Source: Burkholderiales bacterium Ga0077547 (lineage in GTDB: Bacteria > Pseudomonadota > Gammaproteobacteria > Burkholderiales > Burkholderiaceae_C). Taken from it: a stretch of DNA of 64,000 nucleotides. Positions 1 through 8,783 of the stretch are shown piece by piece (position 1 is the stretch's first letter; every line of letters begins with the position of its first letter). Location: assembly GCA_001464195.1 (NCBI GenBank), contig LNEY01000031.1, positions 47,082-111,081 of the forward strand, written 5' to 3'. A program made the translations under genes and the position numbers. The notes beneath the pieces were generated by a model. The model worked only from the letters and a program-made list of their open reading frames with translations, was not told the origin of the DNA and ran no database searches.

Positions 1-1
1 C

Positions 2-991
2 TTGCTGGTGCGTCGCGGGCTGGGACGACCTGCGCAGTTTCAACTGCGTGGCGTGCCGGCATGGGAGCAGTTGGTCAAGACCGTCGAGCGTGGTTTCCAC
101 GAGGCCATCTGGCCGGAAGCGGGGCGCGATGTGGTGCTTCAATTCGAGCAGGGCACCACCCGCACGCTGCGCGTTCGCATTCGCTTCACGCGTGGCGCCG
201 ACGAGCCCTCGGCCGAAGAGCTGTGCGTGCTGCTGCTGGAAGACGTTCGCAGCATGCAGGCCCGCATGCGCCAGGAAAAACTCGCCGCCATGGGTCGTGT
301 GTCCGCGGGGATCGCGCACGAGATCCGCAACCCGCTGGCGGCGATCGCCCAGGCCAACGGCCTGCTGGCCGAAGATGCCGCCACGCCCAGCCAGCAGCAA
401 CTCACACGGATGGTCGCCGACAACGTCAAGCGATTGACGCGCATCGTCGACGACGTGATGGAGGTCGCCCCCGGCACGGTGATCGACGCCGGTGTCATCG
501 ACGCCACGGCCGAAGTCGGCGCGATCTGCAGCGACTGGGCACGCGCAGCGGGACTGGAGTTGGGTGACAGCAGTCAGTTCAAAGTCGAGCTGCCCGAGGA
601 GCCGCTGGGTGTCACCTTCGATGTCGAGCATCTGCGACGGGTGATGATCAATCTGCTCGACAACGCCCGGCGCCATGCCACCGGCACCCCGGGTTCGGTG
701 CGGGTGCGGCTGATCGCGCTGGACGAAGCCACGGCGCAGCTCAGCATCAGCAGCAATGGCCCGACCATCCCTGACGATGTCGAGCGCTACTTGTTCGAGC
801 CGTTCTTCTCGACGCGCAGCCGGGGCACGGGCTTGGGCCTGTATATTTGCCGCCAATTGTGCGAGCAGTATGGCGCCAGCATCGACTACCGACTGCGGCC
901 CGTGACCGAAGCGAACCGAAACGATTTCGTCGTCAGCATGCGACGCAGCACCGGGGTCAACGCAGAGGCTGGTCTGCAGTTCCCGAGGTGA
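2..991 (+). CDS. pilS: PilS-type sensor histidine kinase, C-terminal part
   Basis: The 5' end lies outside the window, so only the last 329 or so residues are visible. A HisKA dimerisation helix carries the phospho-acceptor His in GIAHEIRNPLAAI (about residue 106 of the visible part). A HATPase domain follows, with an N box (INLLDNARRHA, about residue 216) and a G2 box (GTGLGLYIC). The G1 box reads SNGPTIPDD instead of the usual DNGPG. The membrane segments expected in PilS must lie upstream. The stop is 28 bp before a PilR-type regulator, which supports a role as the kinase of the PilS/PilR pair controlling type IV pilin transcription. Assignment as PilS rather than another NtrB-like kinase rests on this neighbour. 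Confidence 0.85.
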   Translation: MLVRRGLGRPAQFQLRGVPAWEQLVKTVERGFHEAIWPEAGRDVVLQFEQGTTRTLRVRIRFTRGADEPSAEELCVLLLEDVRSMQARMRQEKLAAMGRVSAGIAHEIRNPLAAIAQANGLLAEDAATPSQQQLTRMVADNVKRLTRIVDDVMEVAPGTVIDAGVIDATAEVGAICSDWARAAGLELGDSSQFKVELPEEPLGVTFDVEHLRRVMINLLDNARRHATGTPGSVRVRLIALDEATAQLSISSNGPTIPDDVERYLFEPFFSTRSRGTGLGLYICRQLCEQYGASIDYRLRPVTEANRNDFVVSMRRSTGVNAEAGLQFPR

Positions 992-1019
992 TGTGACCCA
1001 GCCCTGACACCGTCCCGCC

Positions 1020-2627
1020 ATGTCCTCCCCCGCCTTTTTTCGCCTGTTGGTCGTCGACGACGAGCCCGACCTGCGCACGCTGTACGAGCTGACACTGCTG
1101 CGTGAGGGCTATGAGATCGAAACCGCCGGCAGCGTGGAGGAGGCGCGGCTGCACCTGCAGGACCGCGCCTACAGCGCCGTCATCACCGACATGCGACTGC
1201 CCGATGGAACGGGGCTCGATCTGCTGTCCTACCTCGAACGTGAAGGCCGACGCGAGAAGGCGATCGTCATCACGGCCTACGGCTCAGCCGAAAACGCGGT
1301 CGAAGCCTTGAAGGCCGGTGCCTACGACTACCTCACCAAGCCGGTCGATCTGAAGCAGTTCCGCGCGGTGGTGGCGTCGGCACTGGGCCGTGGTCCGGCG
1401 ACCAGCCCGGCCCCATTGCCTGCCAGCGTGCCGGCGGCACGTGGGACGTCTTCTGCCGAGCCAAGCGTGGCGAAATCCCCGGGCCGCGCAATGGCTGATG
1501 CTGCTGCAGATTCGGCACAGCCTGGTGCCACTGCGGTGCCGTCCAGCCCGGCGCTCAGCCGCATGGCCGGTCAGTCGGCCGCGATGAAGCAGGTGCGCGC
1601 CATGGTTGACAAAGTGGCGCGCAGCATGGCACCGGTGCTGGTGCAAGGCGAGTCCGGCACCGGCAAGGAACTGGTGGCGCGCGCCATCCACGAGGTCAGC
1701 GTGCGCAGCGCTCAGCCTTTCATTGCGGTCAACTGCAGCGCCATCCCGGACCATCTCCTGGAAGCCGAGTTTTTCGGCTATCGGCGCGGAGCCTTCACCG
1801 GTGCCAACGAAGACCGCGAGGGCTTCTTCCAGGCGGCCGATGGTGGCACGCTGTTTCTCGACGAGATCGGTGAATTGCCGCTGTCGATGCAGTCGAAGCT
1901 GTTGCGTGCCGTGCAAGAGCGGTCGGTGCGTCCGGTGGGCGCCGTCAATGAGTTGCCGGTCAACGTGCGCGTACTCAGCGCCACCCACAAAGACCTGGGC
2001 GTCGAGGTGCAAGCCGGGCGCTTTCGTCAGGACTTGTACTACCGTCTCAACGTGATCCAGATCCGTGTGCCGCCCTTGCGTGAGCGACTGGAAGACCTGG
2101 CGGGTATAGGCGAACGGGTGCTCGAATGGATTGCGCGAGATGCTGGCATGTGGCCGGTGCCGCGCCTGACGCCTGCGGCACTGCATCATCTTGCGCGCCA
2201 CCCGTTCCCCGGCAATGTGCGCGAGTTCGAGAACTTGCTGCACCGCGCCGTGGCACTGTCGGGCAGCGACACCATCGATGTGGCCGACCTGGCCCTGCCT
2301 GGCGAGACACCGGCGGACGCGTGGAGCGCGGAGGCGATGCCAGCGCCGGCATGGGCCGATGCCACCGTAGCCATGCCGATCGAGCCGTCTCGGCCGCCGC
2401 CGTCAGCGAACGCGGCTCCTGGCTTGCCGAGCGATTTGGCGGTCTATCTGGACGACATCGAGCGCGACATGCTGCTGCGCGCGCTCGAGCAACACCGCTT
2501 CAACCGCACCGCGGCTGGCGCCAGCCTCGGGCTGTCGCTGAGGCAGATGCGCTACCGCATGGCACGGCTGCATGTGATGGATGGCGGCGCGGACGCGCAA
2601 CTCGATGGCGAGCGTGGCAACGTCTGA
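1020..2627 (+). CDS. pilR: PilR-type sigma54-dependent response regulator
   Basis: This 535-residue protein has three parts. The receiver domain (residues 8-125) has acidic residues D13/D14, the phosphorylation site D57 and a Lys in YLTKPVDL. The AAA+ domain starts near residue 185, with Walker A GESGTGKE and the sigma54-contacting loop GAFTGA. The C-terminal Fis-type helix-turn-helix lies near residues 485-520 (NRTAAGASLGLSLRQMRYR). An Ala/Pro/Ser-rich linker of about 60 residues between receiver and ATPase is longer than usual, and a second one precedes the DNA-binding part. It follows the PilS-like kinase and should activate sigma54 promoters such as that of the major pilin gene. Confidence 0.9.
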   Translation: MSSPAFFRLLVVDDEPDLRTLYELTLLREGYEIETAGSVEEARLHLQDRAYSAVITDMRLPDGTGLDLLSYLEREGRREKAIVITAYGSAENAVEALKAGAYDYLTKPVDLKQFRAVVASALGRGPATSPAPLPASVPAARGTSSAEPSVAKSPGRAMADAAADSAQPGATAVPSSPALSRMAGQSAAMKQVRAMVDKVARSMAPVLVQGESGTGKELVARAIHEVSVRSAQPFIAVNCSAIPDHLLEAEFFGYRRGAFTGANEDREGFFQAADGGTLFLDEIGELPLSMQSKLLRAVQERSVRPVGAVNELPVNVRVLSATHKDLGVEVQAGRFRQDLYYRLNVIQIRVPPLRERLEDLAGIGERVLEWIARDAGMWPVPRLTPAALHHLARHPFPGNVREFENLLHRAVALSGSDTIDVADLALPGETPADAWSAEAMPAPAWADATVAMPIEPSRPPPSANAAPGLPSDLAVYLDDIERDMLLRALEQHRFNRTAAGASLGLSLRQMRYRMARLHVMDGGADAQLDGERGNV

Positions 2628-3210
2628 GGCGACTGGCGATTGGCAGCGGGGCTGGTGGGCGCGTGCGCGGCATTGCCCCTCTCCGAACTTTGGTCCCCGG
2701 CCGGAGGGCAGCGTGGTCAGTCTTGCCGTGGTCCATTCGATCAGTCTGCCACCAGGCGTCTATGGTGGCGCGGAGGTCGAGCAGTTCTTTCTCAATCAGC
2801 TCGACCTGTCTGCGCACCCGTACTTCGATGTGTTGCGCGGTCTGCGGGTGTCGGCCCACTTTTTCATACGCCGCGATGGCGAATGCGTGCAGTTCGTGTC
2901 CTGCTGCGAACGTGCCTGGCACGCTGGTGTGTCGCAATGGCGAGGGCGCACCAACTGCAATGATTTTTCGATCGGCATCGAGCTCGAGGGGCTGGAGGGC
3001 GAGCCATTCGAGGCGGTGCAGTACGCGAAGCTGGTCGAGCTGTTGAATGCGCTCGATCACGATGGTCGGCGCGTCGATGTGGCCGGTCATCAACATGTGT
3101 CGACCGGGCGCAAGGCCGATCCGGGCAGCGGCTTTGATTGGTCACGGCTGATGGCCGACCTGACCTGGCCAGCACAGTACTTTCCCGAGGAGCTGGTGAC
3201 GCGCTCGTGA
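2605..3210 (+). CDS. ampD: 1,6-anhydro-N-acetylmuramyl-L-alanine amidase AmpD
   Basis: Cytoplasmic zinc amidase of peptidoglycan recycling that removes the peptide from anhydro-muropeptides. The N-terminal CPSPNFGPRP motif is typical of AmpD. Zinc ligands fit His in VVHSISLPPG and the His and Asp of AGHQHVSTGRKADPG. The ATG at 2605 was chosen because it gives the usual AmpD start region; a further in-frame ATG lies at 2581. With either start the gene overlaps the end of pilR by more than 20 bp in another frame, so translation is probably coupled. At 201 residues it is slightly longer than the E. coli protein (183). Confidence 0.9.
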   Translation: MASVATSEATGDWQRGWWARARHCPSPNFGPRPEGSVVSLAVVHSISLPPGVYGGAEVEQFFLNQLDLSAHPYFDVLRGLRVSAHFFIRRDGECVQFVSCCERAWHAGVSQWRGRTNCNDFSIGIELEGLEGEPFEAVQYAKLVELLNALDHDGRRVDVAGHQHVSTGRKADPGSGFDWSRLMADLTWPAQYFPEELVTRS

Positions 3211-3450
3211 GGGCATCGAGGCAGTGATGAGTCGTACCAGGCCTGTGGTGTCTGGCCGTGTTTTTGCCACGCAAGTGTTGGCGCGCAATGGCGCACAGGA
3301 TTGGCTGGGAAGTCAATGAACAAGCGGCCACCTGGAGGTCGCCGCAGTGTCTGGGCGGCTGCACGCGGCAACCTCCATGCCGCCGCCTCGCGAGATGGCG
3401 TTACCTGCGGTCGGCAGGCTCATTTCGGGCGATGTCAAATTTATGGCTGG

Positions 3451-3497
3451 ACGCTAGCGGTAGCGCTTGAAGCTCCATCGGACCCCAGATATAGTGT
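3451..3497 (+). promoter_or_regulatory. nrdA promoter with paired NrdR boxes
   Basis: A sigma70-like promoter is visible: -35 TTGAAG (3467-3472), a 17-bp spacer and -10 TATAGT (3490-3495). The 16-mer at 3482-3497, ACCCCAGATATAGTGT, matches the NrdR box consensus ACACWATATATWGTGT at about 13 of 16 positions. A weaker copy at 3451-3466, ACGCTAGCGGTAGCGC, keeps the conserved CWA and TWG half sites. The boxes start 31 bp apart, leaving a 15-bp gap, as is known for NrdR operators. One box covers the -10 and the other abuts the -35, which fits repression. Confidence 0.6.
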
Positions 3498-3712
3498 CCT
3501 GATGCGAAATGCATTTCCCTTCAGGCGTCAATGATCCACGCTTGTTTGCAACTCACCAGCGGACTTGGCGCACCCCCGGAGTTGTCGGGGCGACGAAGGC
3601 CATCGCAACGCATCGCAAGCTGACCTCTGCGCCGCAGTCATCGGCCCAGGCATAGGCCTCCATACCCACCAGAAGCGCGGCAACGAACCCCTTCGCACAT
3701 CAAAGGCTGACC
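3498..3712 (+). other. long 5' leader of nrdA
   Basis: If transcription starts near 3502, nrdA has a leader of about 210 nt with no convincing reading frame. A small hairpin CCCCG/CGGGG (3574-3578 with 3586-3590) and several GC-rich short repeats are visible. I do not recognise a known riboswitch. A purine-rich AAAGG lies just before the nrdA ATG. Confidence 0.3.
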
Positions 3713-6619
3713 ATGCAAGCACTCCACATTGCCCCTCGGGCCACCGCCTACCCTGCCGACGCGCCGGCCACACCGATGGCCGCACCCACCTCGGCCTACG
3801 AGGCGTTTCACATCATCCGCCGCAACGGTGCGGTGGTGCCGTTTGAGCCGAACAAGATTGCCGTCGCGCTGATGAAGGCTTTTCTCGCGGTCCATGGCAC
3901 CCAAGGCGCTGCGTCTGCGAGCGTCCGCGAGACGGTCGATGGCCTGACCGAATCGGTGGTGCGCGCCCTGCTGCGCTCGCGTCCAGGTGGTGGCACCTTT
4001 CACATCGAGGACATCCAGGACCAGGTCGAGCTGGGTCTGATGCGCGGGGGTCACCATGAGGTGGCGCGTGCTTATGTGCTGTATCGCGAACGGCGCTCGC
4101 AGGAGCGGGCCAAGCAGTCTCAGCCAGTCGCGGTGAGCGAGTCCACGCTGACGGTGCTCGATGGCGGCCAGCGTGTGCCGCTGGAGTCGATTCATCTGCA
4201 AACCATCGTGCAGGCGGCCTGCGAAGGCTTGGGCGCTGATGTCCGCGCCGAGCCCATCCTCGCCGAAACCCGCCGCAATCTGTACGACGGTGTGCCGATC
4301 GCCGAAGTGCACAAGGCGTCGATCCTGGCGGCCCGTACGCTGATCGAGAAGGACCCGGGCTACACCCGCGCCACTGCGCGCCTGTTGCTGCACACCATCC
4401 GCCGCGAGATCCTGGGCGAGGAAGTACAGCAAGCCGACATGCACACCCGTTATGCCGAGTACTTCGGCACTTACATCAAGAAGGGCGTGCAGGCCGAACT
4501 GCTGGACGACAAGCTGCTGCAGTTCGATCTGGCGCGTCTGGGCGCGGCGCTGAAAGCCGAGCGCGACATGCAGTTCGACTATCTTGGCCTGCAGACGCTG
4601 TACGACCGCTATTTCCTGCACATCGATGAAGTCCGCATCGAGATGCCGCAGGCTTTCTTCATGCGCGTGGCCATGGGCCTGGCCTTGGGTGAGATCGACC
4701 GCGAGGCTCGCGCCATCGAGTTCTACGAAGTGCTGTCCAGCTTCGACTTCATGAGCAGCACACCCACGCTGTTCAACGCTGGCACCCGCCGCTCGCAGCT
4801 CTCCAGCTGCTACCTGACGACGGTGGCGGACGACCTCGACGGCATCTACGAAGCATTGAAAGAGAACGCACTGCTGAGCAAGTTCGCCGGCGGCCTGGGC
4901 AACGACTGGACGAATGTGCGCGCGCTTGGCAGCCACATCAAGGGCACCAATGGCAAGAGCCAGGGGGTGGTGCCGTTCCTGAAGGTGGTCAACGACACCG
5001 CTGTCGCGGTCAATCAGGGTGGCAAGCGCAAGGGTGCGGTGTGTGCGTATCTGGAAACCTGGCACCTCGACATCGAAGAGTTCCTGGAGTTGCGCAAGAA
5101 CACCGGCGATGACCGCCGACGCACGCCCGACATGAACACGGCCAACTGGATCCCCGACCTGTTCATGAAGCGGGTGATGGAGGGCAGCGACTGGACACTG
5201 TTCTCGCCCAGCACCTGCCCGGATCTGCATGACAAGTTCGGCAGCGATTTCGAATCCGCCTATGTGGCCTACGAAGCTCGCGCGGCGGCGGGTGACATCA
5301 AGCTGCACAAGAAGATCCCGGCGCGCGATCTGTGGCGCAAGATGCTGTCGATGTTGTTCGAAACCGGGCACCCCTGGATCACCTTCAAGGACGCCTGCAA
5401 TGTGCGCTCGCCGCAGCAGCATGTGGGGGTCGTGCATTCGAGCAACCTGTGCACCGAGATCACGCTCAATACCAGCGAGACCGAGATCGCCGTGTGCAAC
5501 CTGGGCTCGGTGAATTTGGTGCACCATTTGATCGATGGTCCGAGCGGCAAGCAGATCGACCAGGTGAAGCTCAAGCGCACGGTGGCTACCGCCATGCGCA
5601 TGCTCGACAACGTGATCGACATCAACTACTACGCGGTGAAGAAGGCGCGCGACTCCAACCTGCGCCATCGCCCGGTGGGCCTCGGGATCATGGGCTTCCA
5701 GGATGCGCTGCACGAACTGCGCGTGCCTTATGCGTCGCAGGCGGCCGTCGATTTTGCCGATCGCTCGATGGAGGCCGTGTGCTATCACGCCTACTGGGCG
5801 TCGACCGAGTTGGCTGCGGAGCGTGGTCGCTATTCCAGCTACCGCGGCTCGCTGTGGGAGCGCGGCATCCTGCCGCTGGACTCCCTGGATCTGCTGGCCG
5901 AAGCGCGTGGTGACGCGTCTTACGTCGATGTCGACCGCAGCAGCACGCTCGACTGGAACGCGCTGCGCAGCCGAATCGCCGAGCATGGCATGCGCAACTC
6001 CAACTGCGTGGCCATCGCGCCGACCGCGACCATCTCCAACATCATCGGTGTCAGCGCCTCGATCGAGCCCTCATTCAGCAACCTGTCGGTCAAGAACAAC
6101 CTGTCAGGCGACTTCACGGTCATCAACGAGTACCTGGTACGCGACCTGAAACAACTCGGCCTCTGGGACGATGTGATGGTGATGGACCTGAAGCATTTCG
6201 ATGGCTCGCTGCGCCGCATCGACCGGGTGCCCGAAGACCTGAAGGTGCTGTACGCGACCGCGTTCGAGATCGACACCGAGTGGCTGGTCGAGGCCGCGGC
6301 CCGCCGCCAGAAGTGGATCGATCAGGCGCAGTCACTGAACATCTACATGGCCGGCGTGTCAGGCAAGAAGCTCGATGAGACCTACAAGCTGGCGTGGCTG
6401 CGCGGCTTGAAGACCACCTACTACCTGCGCACGGTGGGGGCCACGCACGCCGAGAAATCGACAGTGAAGGCGGGCCAGCTCAATGCGGTGAGCAGCGGCT
6501 CCTCGGGCTCTGCGCAGGCTGCCGCTGCGATCCATCAGGCCCAGCAATCGAGCGCCGAAGCGGCCACCGACATCAAGTACTGCGCGATCGACAACCCCGA
6601 CTGCGAAGCCTGCCAATGA
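3713..6619 (+). CDS. nrdA: Ribonucleoside-diphosphate reductase class Ia, alpha subunit
   Basis: The catalytic large subunit reduces ribonucleoside diphosphates to deoxy forms. At 968 residues it is longer than E. coli NrdA (761). An N-terminal ATP-cone (about residues 28-120, IIRRNGAVVPFEPNKI) is followed by a second ATP-cone-like region (about 143-235), an arrangement known from Pseudomonas NrdA. The barrel contains SSCYLTTVADDL with an active-site Cys, and NLCTEITLNTSE. The C-terminus ends in a CxxC pair (DCEACQ) expected to exchange electrons with thioredoxin or glutaredoxin. nrdB follows after 181 bp. An NrdR-type promoter precedes the gene. The ATP-cones imply allosteric activity control by ATP/dATP. 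Confidence 0.95.
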   Translation: MQALHIAPRATAYPADAPATPMAAPTSAYEAFHIIRRNGAVVPFEPNKIAVALMKAFLAVHGTQGAASASVRETVDGLTESVVRALLRSRPGGGTFHIEDIQDQVELGLMRGGHHEVARAYVLYRERRSQERAKQSQPVAVSESTLTVLDGGQRVPLESIHLQTIVQAACEGLGADVRAEPILAETRRNLYDGVPIAEVHKASILAARTLIEKDPGYTRATARLLLHTIRREILGEEVQQADMHTRYAEYFGTYIKKGVQAELLDDKLLQFDLARLGAALKAERDMQFDYLGLQTLYDRYFLHIDEVRIEMPQAFFMRVAMGLALGEIDREARAIEFYEVLSSFDFMSSTPTLFNAGTRRSQLSSCYLTTVADDLDGIYEALKENALLSKFAGGLGNDWTNVRALGSHIKGTNGKSQGVVPFLKVVNDTAVAVNQGGKRKGAVCAYLETWHLDIEEFLELRKNTGDDRRRTPDMNTANWIPDLFMKRVMEGSDWTLFSPSTCPDLHDKFGSDFESAYVAYEARAAAGDIKLHKKIPARDLWRKMLSMLFETGHPWITFKDACNVRSPQQHVGVVHSSNLCTEITLNTSETEIAVCNLGSVNLVHHLIDGPSGKQIDQVKLKRTVATAMRMLDNVIDINYYAVKKARDSNLRHRPVGLGIMGFQDALHELRVPYASQAAVDFADRSMEAVCYHAYWASTELAAERGRYSSYRGSLWERGILPLDSLDLLAEARGDASYVDVDRSSTLDWNALRSRIAEHGMRNSNCVAIAPTATISNIIGVSASIEPSFSNLSVKNNLSGDFTVINEYLVRDLKQLGLWDDVMVMDLKHFDGSLRRIDRVPEDLKVLYATAFEIDTEWLVEAAARRQKWIDQAQSLNIYMAGVSGKKLDETYKLAWLRGLKTTYYLRTVGATHAEKSTVKAGQLNAVSSGSSGSAQAAAAIHQAQQSSAEAATDIKYCAIDNPDCEACQ

Positions 6620-6750
6620 CGCGAGTCCTGTGGTGGCTACCGCAGCTCCGCACATCGATGAATGCTGGCGCCAGCGCTTACTGAGCCGATGAGCGACGCA
6701 GCCGCGCAACAAATAAGTTCTGCGCGCGGGCTTGTCTGACAGGTAATGCT

Positions 6751-6778
6751 TTGTTTTTTTTGATATCGCTCGGATAAT
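6751..6778 (+). promoter_or_regulatory. possible promoter before nrdB
   Basis: The 181-bp gap between nrdA and nrdB contains TTGTTT (6751-6756), a 16-bp spacer and GATAAT (6773-6778), a fair sigma70 match about 20 bp before the nrdB start. No NrdR box is visible here, so nrdB may have a second constitutive promoter besides read-through from nrdA. Confidence 0.35.
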
Positions 6779-6800
6779 CAATACTGATTGGAAATCCACC

Positions 6801-8000
6801 ATGCTGGTTTGGGAAGAAGAAATTAAATCACCGACGTTGTCTCCGGCTGCCTTTGCCAAGCCGCGGATTCCCGACGACATTCAAAGCCTTCGTGCCGAAG
6901 CGGAAGATTTCGCTGGCAAGGCGTCGTCAACGGTCATTTCTGACAACCCCATTCATCCTTTGGCCGCCCAACCCGTTGAAACCCGTCGCGTGGTCGCTGC
7001 CGACAAGCGCATCATCAACGGTCGTACCGACGTCAACCAATTGGTGCCGTTCAAGTACAAATGGGCTTGGGAAAAGTATCTCGCCACCTGTGCAAACCAC
7101 TGGATGCCGCAAGAGGTCAACATGTCGCGCGACATCGCGACCTGGAAGGATCCCAACGGTCTGACCGATGACGAGCGCCGCATCATCATGCGCAATCTCG
7201 GGTTTTTCGTGACCGCAGATTCTCTGGCCGCCAACAACATCGTTCTCGGTACGTATCGCCATATCACCGCTCCTGAATGTCGTCAGTTTTTGCTGCGGCA
7301 AGCTTTCGAAGAGGCGATTCATACCCACGCCTATCAATACATCGTCGAATCGCTGGGTTTGGACGAGGCCGAAATCTTCAACGCCTACCATGAGGTCCAG
7401 TCGATCCGCGACAAGGACGAGTTCCTGATCCCCTTCATCGAGGCGATCATGGACCCGAACTTCAACACCGGCACGCACGAAGCCGACCAGACGCTGCTCA
7501 AAAGCCTGATCGTTTTCGCCTGTTTGATGGAAGGTTTGTTCTTCTACGTCGGTTTCACGCAGATCTTGGCGCTCGGCCGGCAGAACCGTATGACCGGGGC
7601 TTCGACGCAGTATCAGTACATCCTGCGCGATGAATCGATGCATTGCAATTTCGGCATCGACCTGATCAACCAGATCAAACTGGAAAATCCACTGCTGTGG
7701 ACGGCGCAGTTCAAGGCCGAGATCAAGGCGCTTTTCATGCGAGCGGTCGAATTGGAATACCGTTACGCTGAAGACACCATGCCGCGTGGCGTGCTCGGCA
7801 TGAATGCATCGATGTTCAAGGGTTATTTGCGCTACATCGCCAATCGGCGCGCTACACAAATTGGCCTGGAGGCGCTTTTCCCGAACGAAGAGAATCCGTT
7901 TCCGTGGATGAGCGAGATGATCGATCTGAAGAAGGAAACCAATTTCTTCGAAGGCCGTGTCACCGAATACCAGTCTGGTGGCGCCTTGTCATGGGATTGA
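6801..8000 (+). CDS. nrdB: Ribonucleoside-diphosphate reductase class Ia, beta subunit
   Basis: The 399-residue small subunit builds the di-iron tyrosyl radical used by NrdA. The ferritin-like fold includes [12 protein letters not shown] and the block [12 protein letters not shown] (near residue 170), which supplies Glu and His iron ligands and the Tyr that aligns with the radical Tyr of E. coli NrdB (EtIHSRSY). [10 protein letters not shown] contains further ligands. The C-terminal tail ([11 protein letters not shown]) is the kind of flexible peptide that docks on NrdA. It is codirectional with nrdA 181 bp upstream. The GC content of its first part appears somewhat lower than that of its neighbours. 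Confidence 0.95.
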   Translation: MLVWEEEIKSPTLSPAAFAKPRIPDDIQSLRAEAEDFAGKASSTVISDNPIHPLAAQPVETRRVVAADKRIINGRTDVNQLVPFKYKWAWEKYLATCANHWMPQEVNMSRDIATWKDPNGLTDDERRIIMRNLGFFVTADSLAANNIVLGTYRHITAPECRQFLLRQAFEEAIHTHAYQYIVESLGLDEAEIFNAYHEVQSIRDKDEFLIPFIEAIMDPNFNTGTHEADQTLLKSLIVFACLMEGLFFYVGFTQILALGRQNRMTGASTQYQYILRDESMHCNFGIDLINQIKLENPLLWTAQFKAEIKALFMRAVELEYRYAEDTMPRGVLGMNASMFKGYLRYIANRRATQIGLEALFPNEENPFPWMSEMIDLKKETNFFEGRVTEYQSGGALSWD

Positions 8001-8214
8001 AAAGCGTCTTGCCGATGCACTGCATAGGGTGAAAGTGAGACGATCAAGATTTGCAAACCGGAAGGGGCCGACGCAGAAGCGGCATTTGCGGTTTGATACC
8101 CGATTCATCGCACCGGTGCGCCCCTCAAGGGCAGTTTCGGGTGATGAATAACTGGTCGGTGCCGAGCATCGGTGGCCGAGCCAGCGTTCCTTTAACTTGA
8201 TCAAGGAGAATGTA

Positions 8215-8694
8215 ATGGCAACTGCGAAAAAGGCCGCCCCGGCCAAGAAAGCCCCGGCCAAGAAGGCGGCTCCGGCGAAGAAGGCTCCTGCCAAGAAGGC
8301 GGCGCCTGCGAAGAAGGCTCCTGCGAAGAAGGCAGCGCCTGCCAAGAAGGCCCCGGCCAAGAAGGCGCCTGCGAAGAAGGCAGCACCTGCGAAGAAGGCT
8401 CCGGCCAAGAAGGCACCTGCGAAGAAGGCAGCGCCTGCGAAGAAGGCAGCGCCTGCGAAGAAGGCACCTGCGAAGAAGGCAGCACCTGCGAAGAAGGCCG
8501 CTCCGAAAAAGGTAGCCAAGAAGGCCGCTGCGCCTGCGAAGAAGGCTGCCCCCAAGGCACCTGCGAAGAAGGCTGCTGCGAAGAAGGCGCCCGCTACCCC
8601 AGCCCCTGCGGCGGCCAAACCGGCCGCACCCGCTGCGAAAACCTCACTCAGCCCACAGGCTGCGTGGCCGTTTCCGACCGGCACCAAGCCCTGA
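8215..8694 (+). CDS. Histone H1-like Lys/Ala/Pro-repeat protein (AlgP-like)
   Basis: This 159-residue protein is built almost entirely of AAPAKK and APAKK repeats, giving a very basic and probably disordered chain that resembles eukaryotic H1 tails and Pseudomonas AlgP. The last 20 or so residues ([16 protein letters not shown] region) are not repetitive. The ATG at 8215 was chosen because AAGGAG lies 6 nt upstream (8203-8208). It is likely to bind DNA non-specifically. No partner is evident next to it; nrdB is upstream and a convergent kinase gene is downstream. The repeat number is probably variable between strains. Confidence 0.8.
   Translation: MATAKKAAPAKKAPAKKAAPAKKAPAKKAAPAKKAPAKKAAPAKKAPAKKAPAKKAAPAKKAPAKKAPAKKAAPAKKAAPAKKAPAKKAAPAKKAAPKKVAKKAAAPAKKAAPKAPAKKAAAKKAPATPAPAAAKPAAPAAKTSLSPQAAWPFPTGTKP
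8221..8580 (+). repeat. tandem coding repeats of the H1-like gene
   Basis: Degenerate 12- to 15-bp units of the type GCGCCTGCGAAGAAGGC recur without pause, encoding [12 protein letters not shown]. They are prone to slippage and unequal recombination. Confidence 0.8.
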
Positions 8695-8733
8695 CGCGAA
8701 GGTCCGCGTCATGCGGGCTTTCACAGGCACATC

Positions 8734-8757
8734 AACCCGGCTTCGGCCGGGTTTTTT
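8734..8757 (+). terminator. Rho-independent terminator after the H1-like gene
   Basis: Perfect 8-bp stem AACCCGGC/GCCGGGTT closed by a stable TTCG tetraloop and followed by a T run. It lies between two convergent genes and ends the H1-like transcript. In the opposite direction the A-rich side gives a weaker signal for the kinase gene. Confidence 0.9.
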
Positions 8758-8783
8758 CTGTCTGCAACGCAAGGTGAGGCCCT

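Noticed and set aside
3638..5986. 782-codon open frame antisense to nrdA
   Set aside because: It mirrors the codon structure of a certain nrdA, gives a His/Arg/Val-rich product with no motif, and has no ribosome site. High-GC genes commonly leave such open antisense frames.
8221..8580. CRISPR array
   Set aside because: The repeats are contiguous in-frame codons for Lys, Ala and Pro without spacers.
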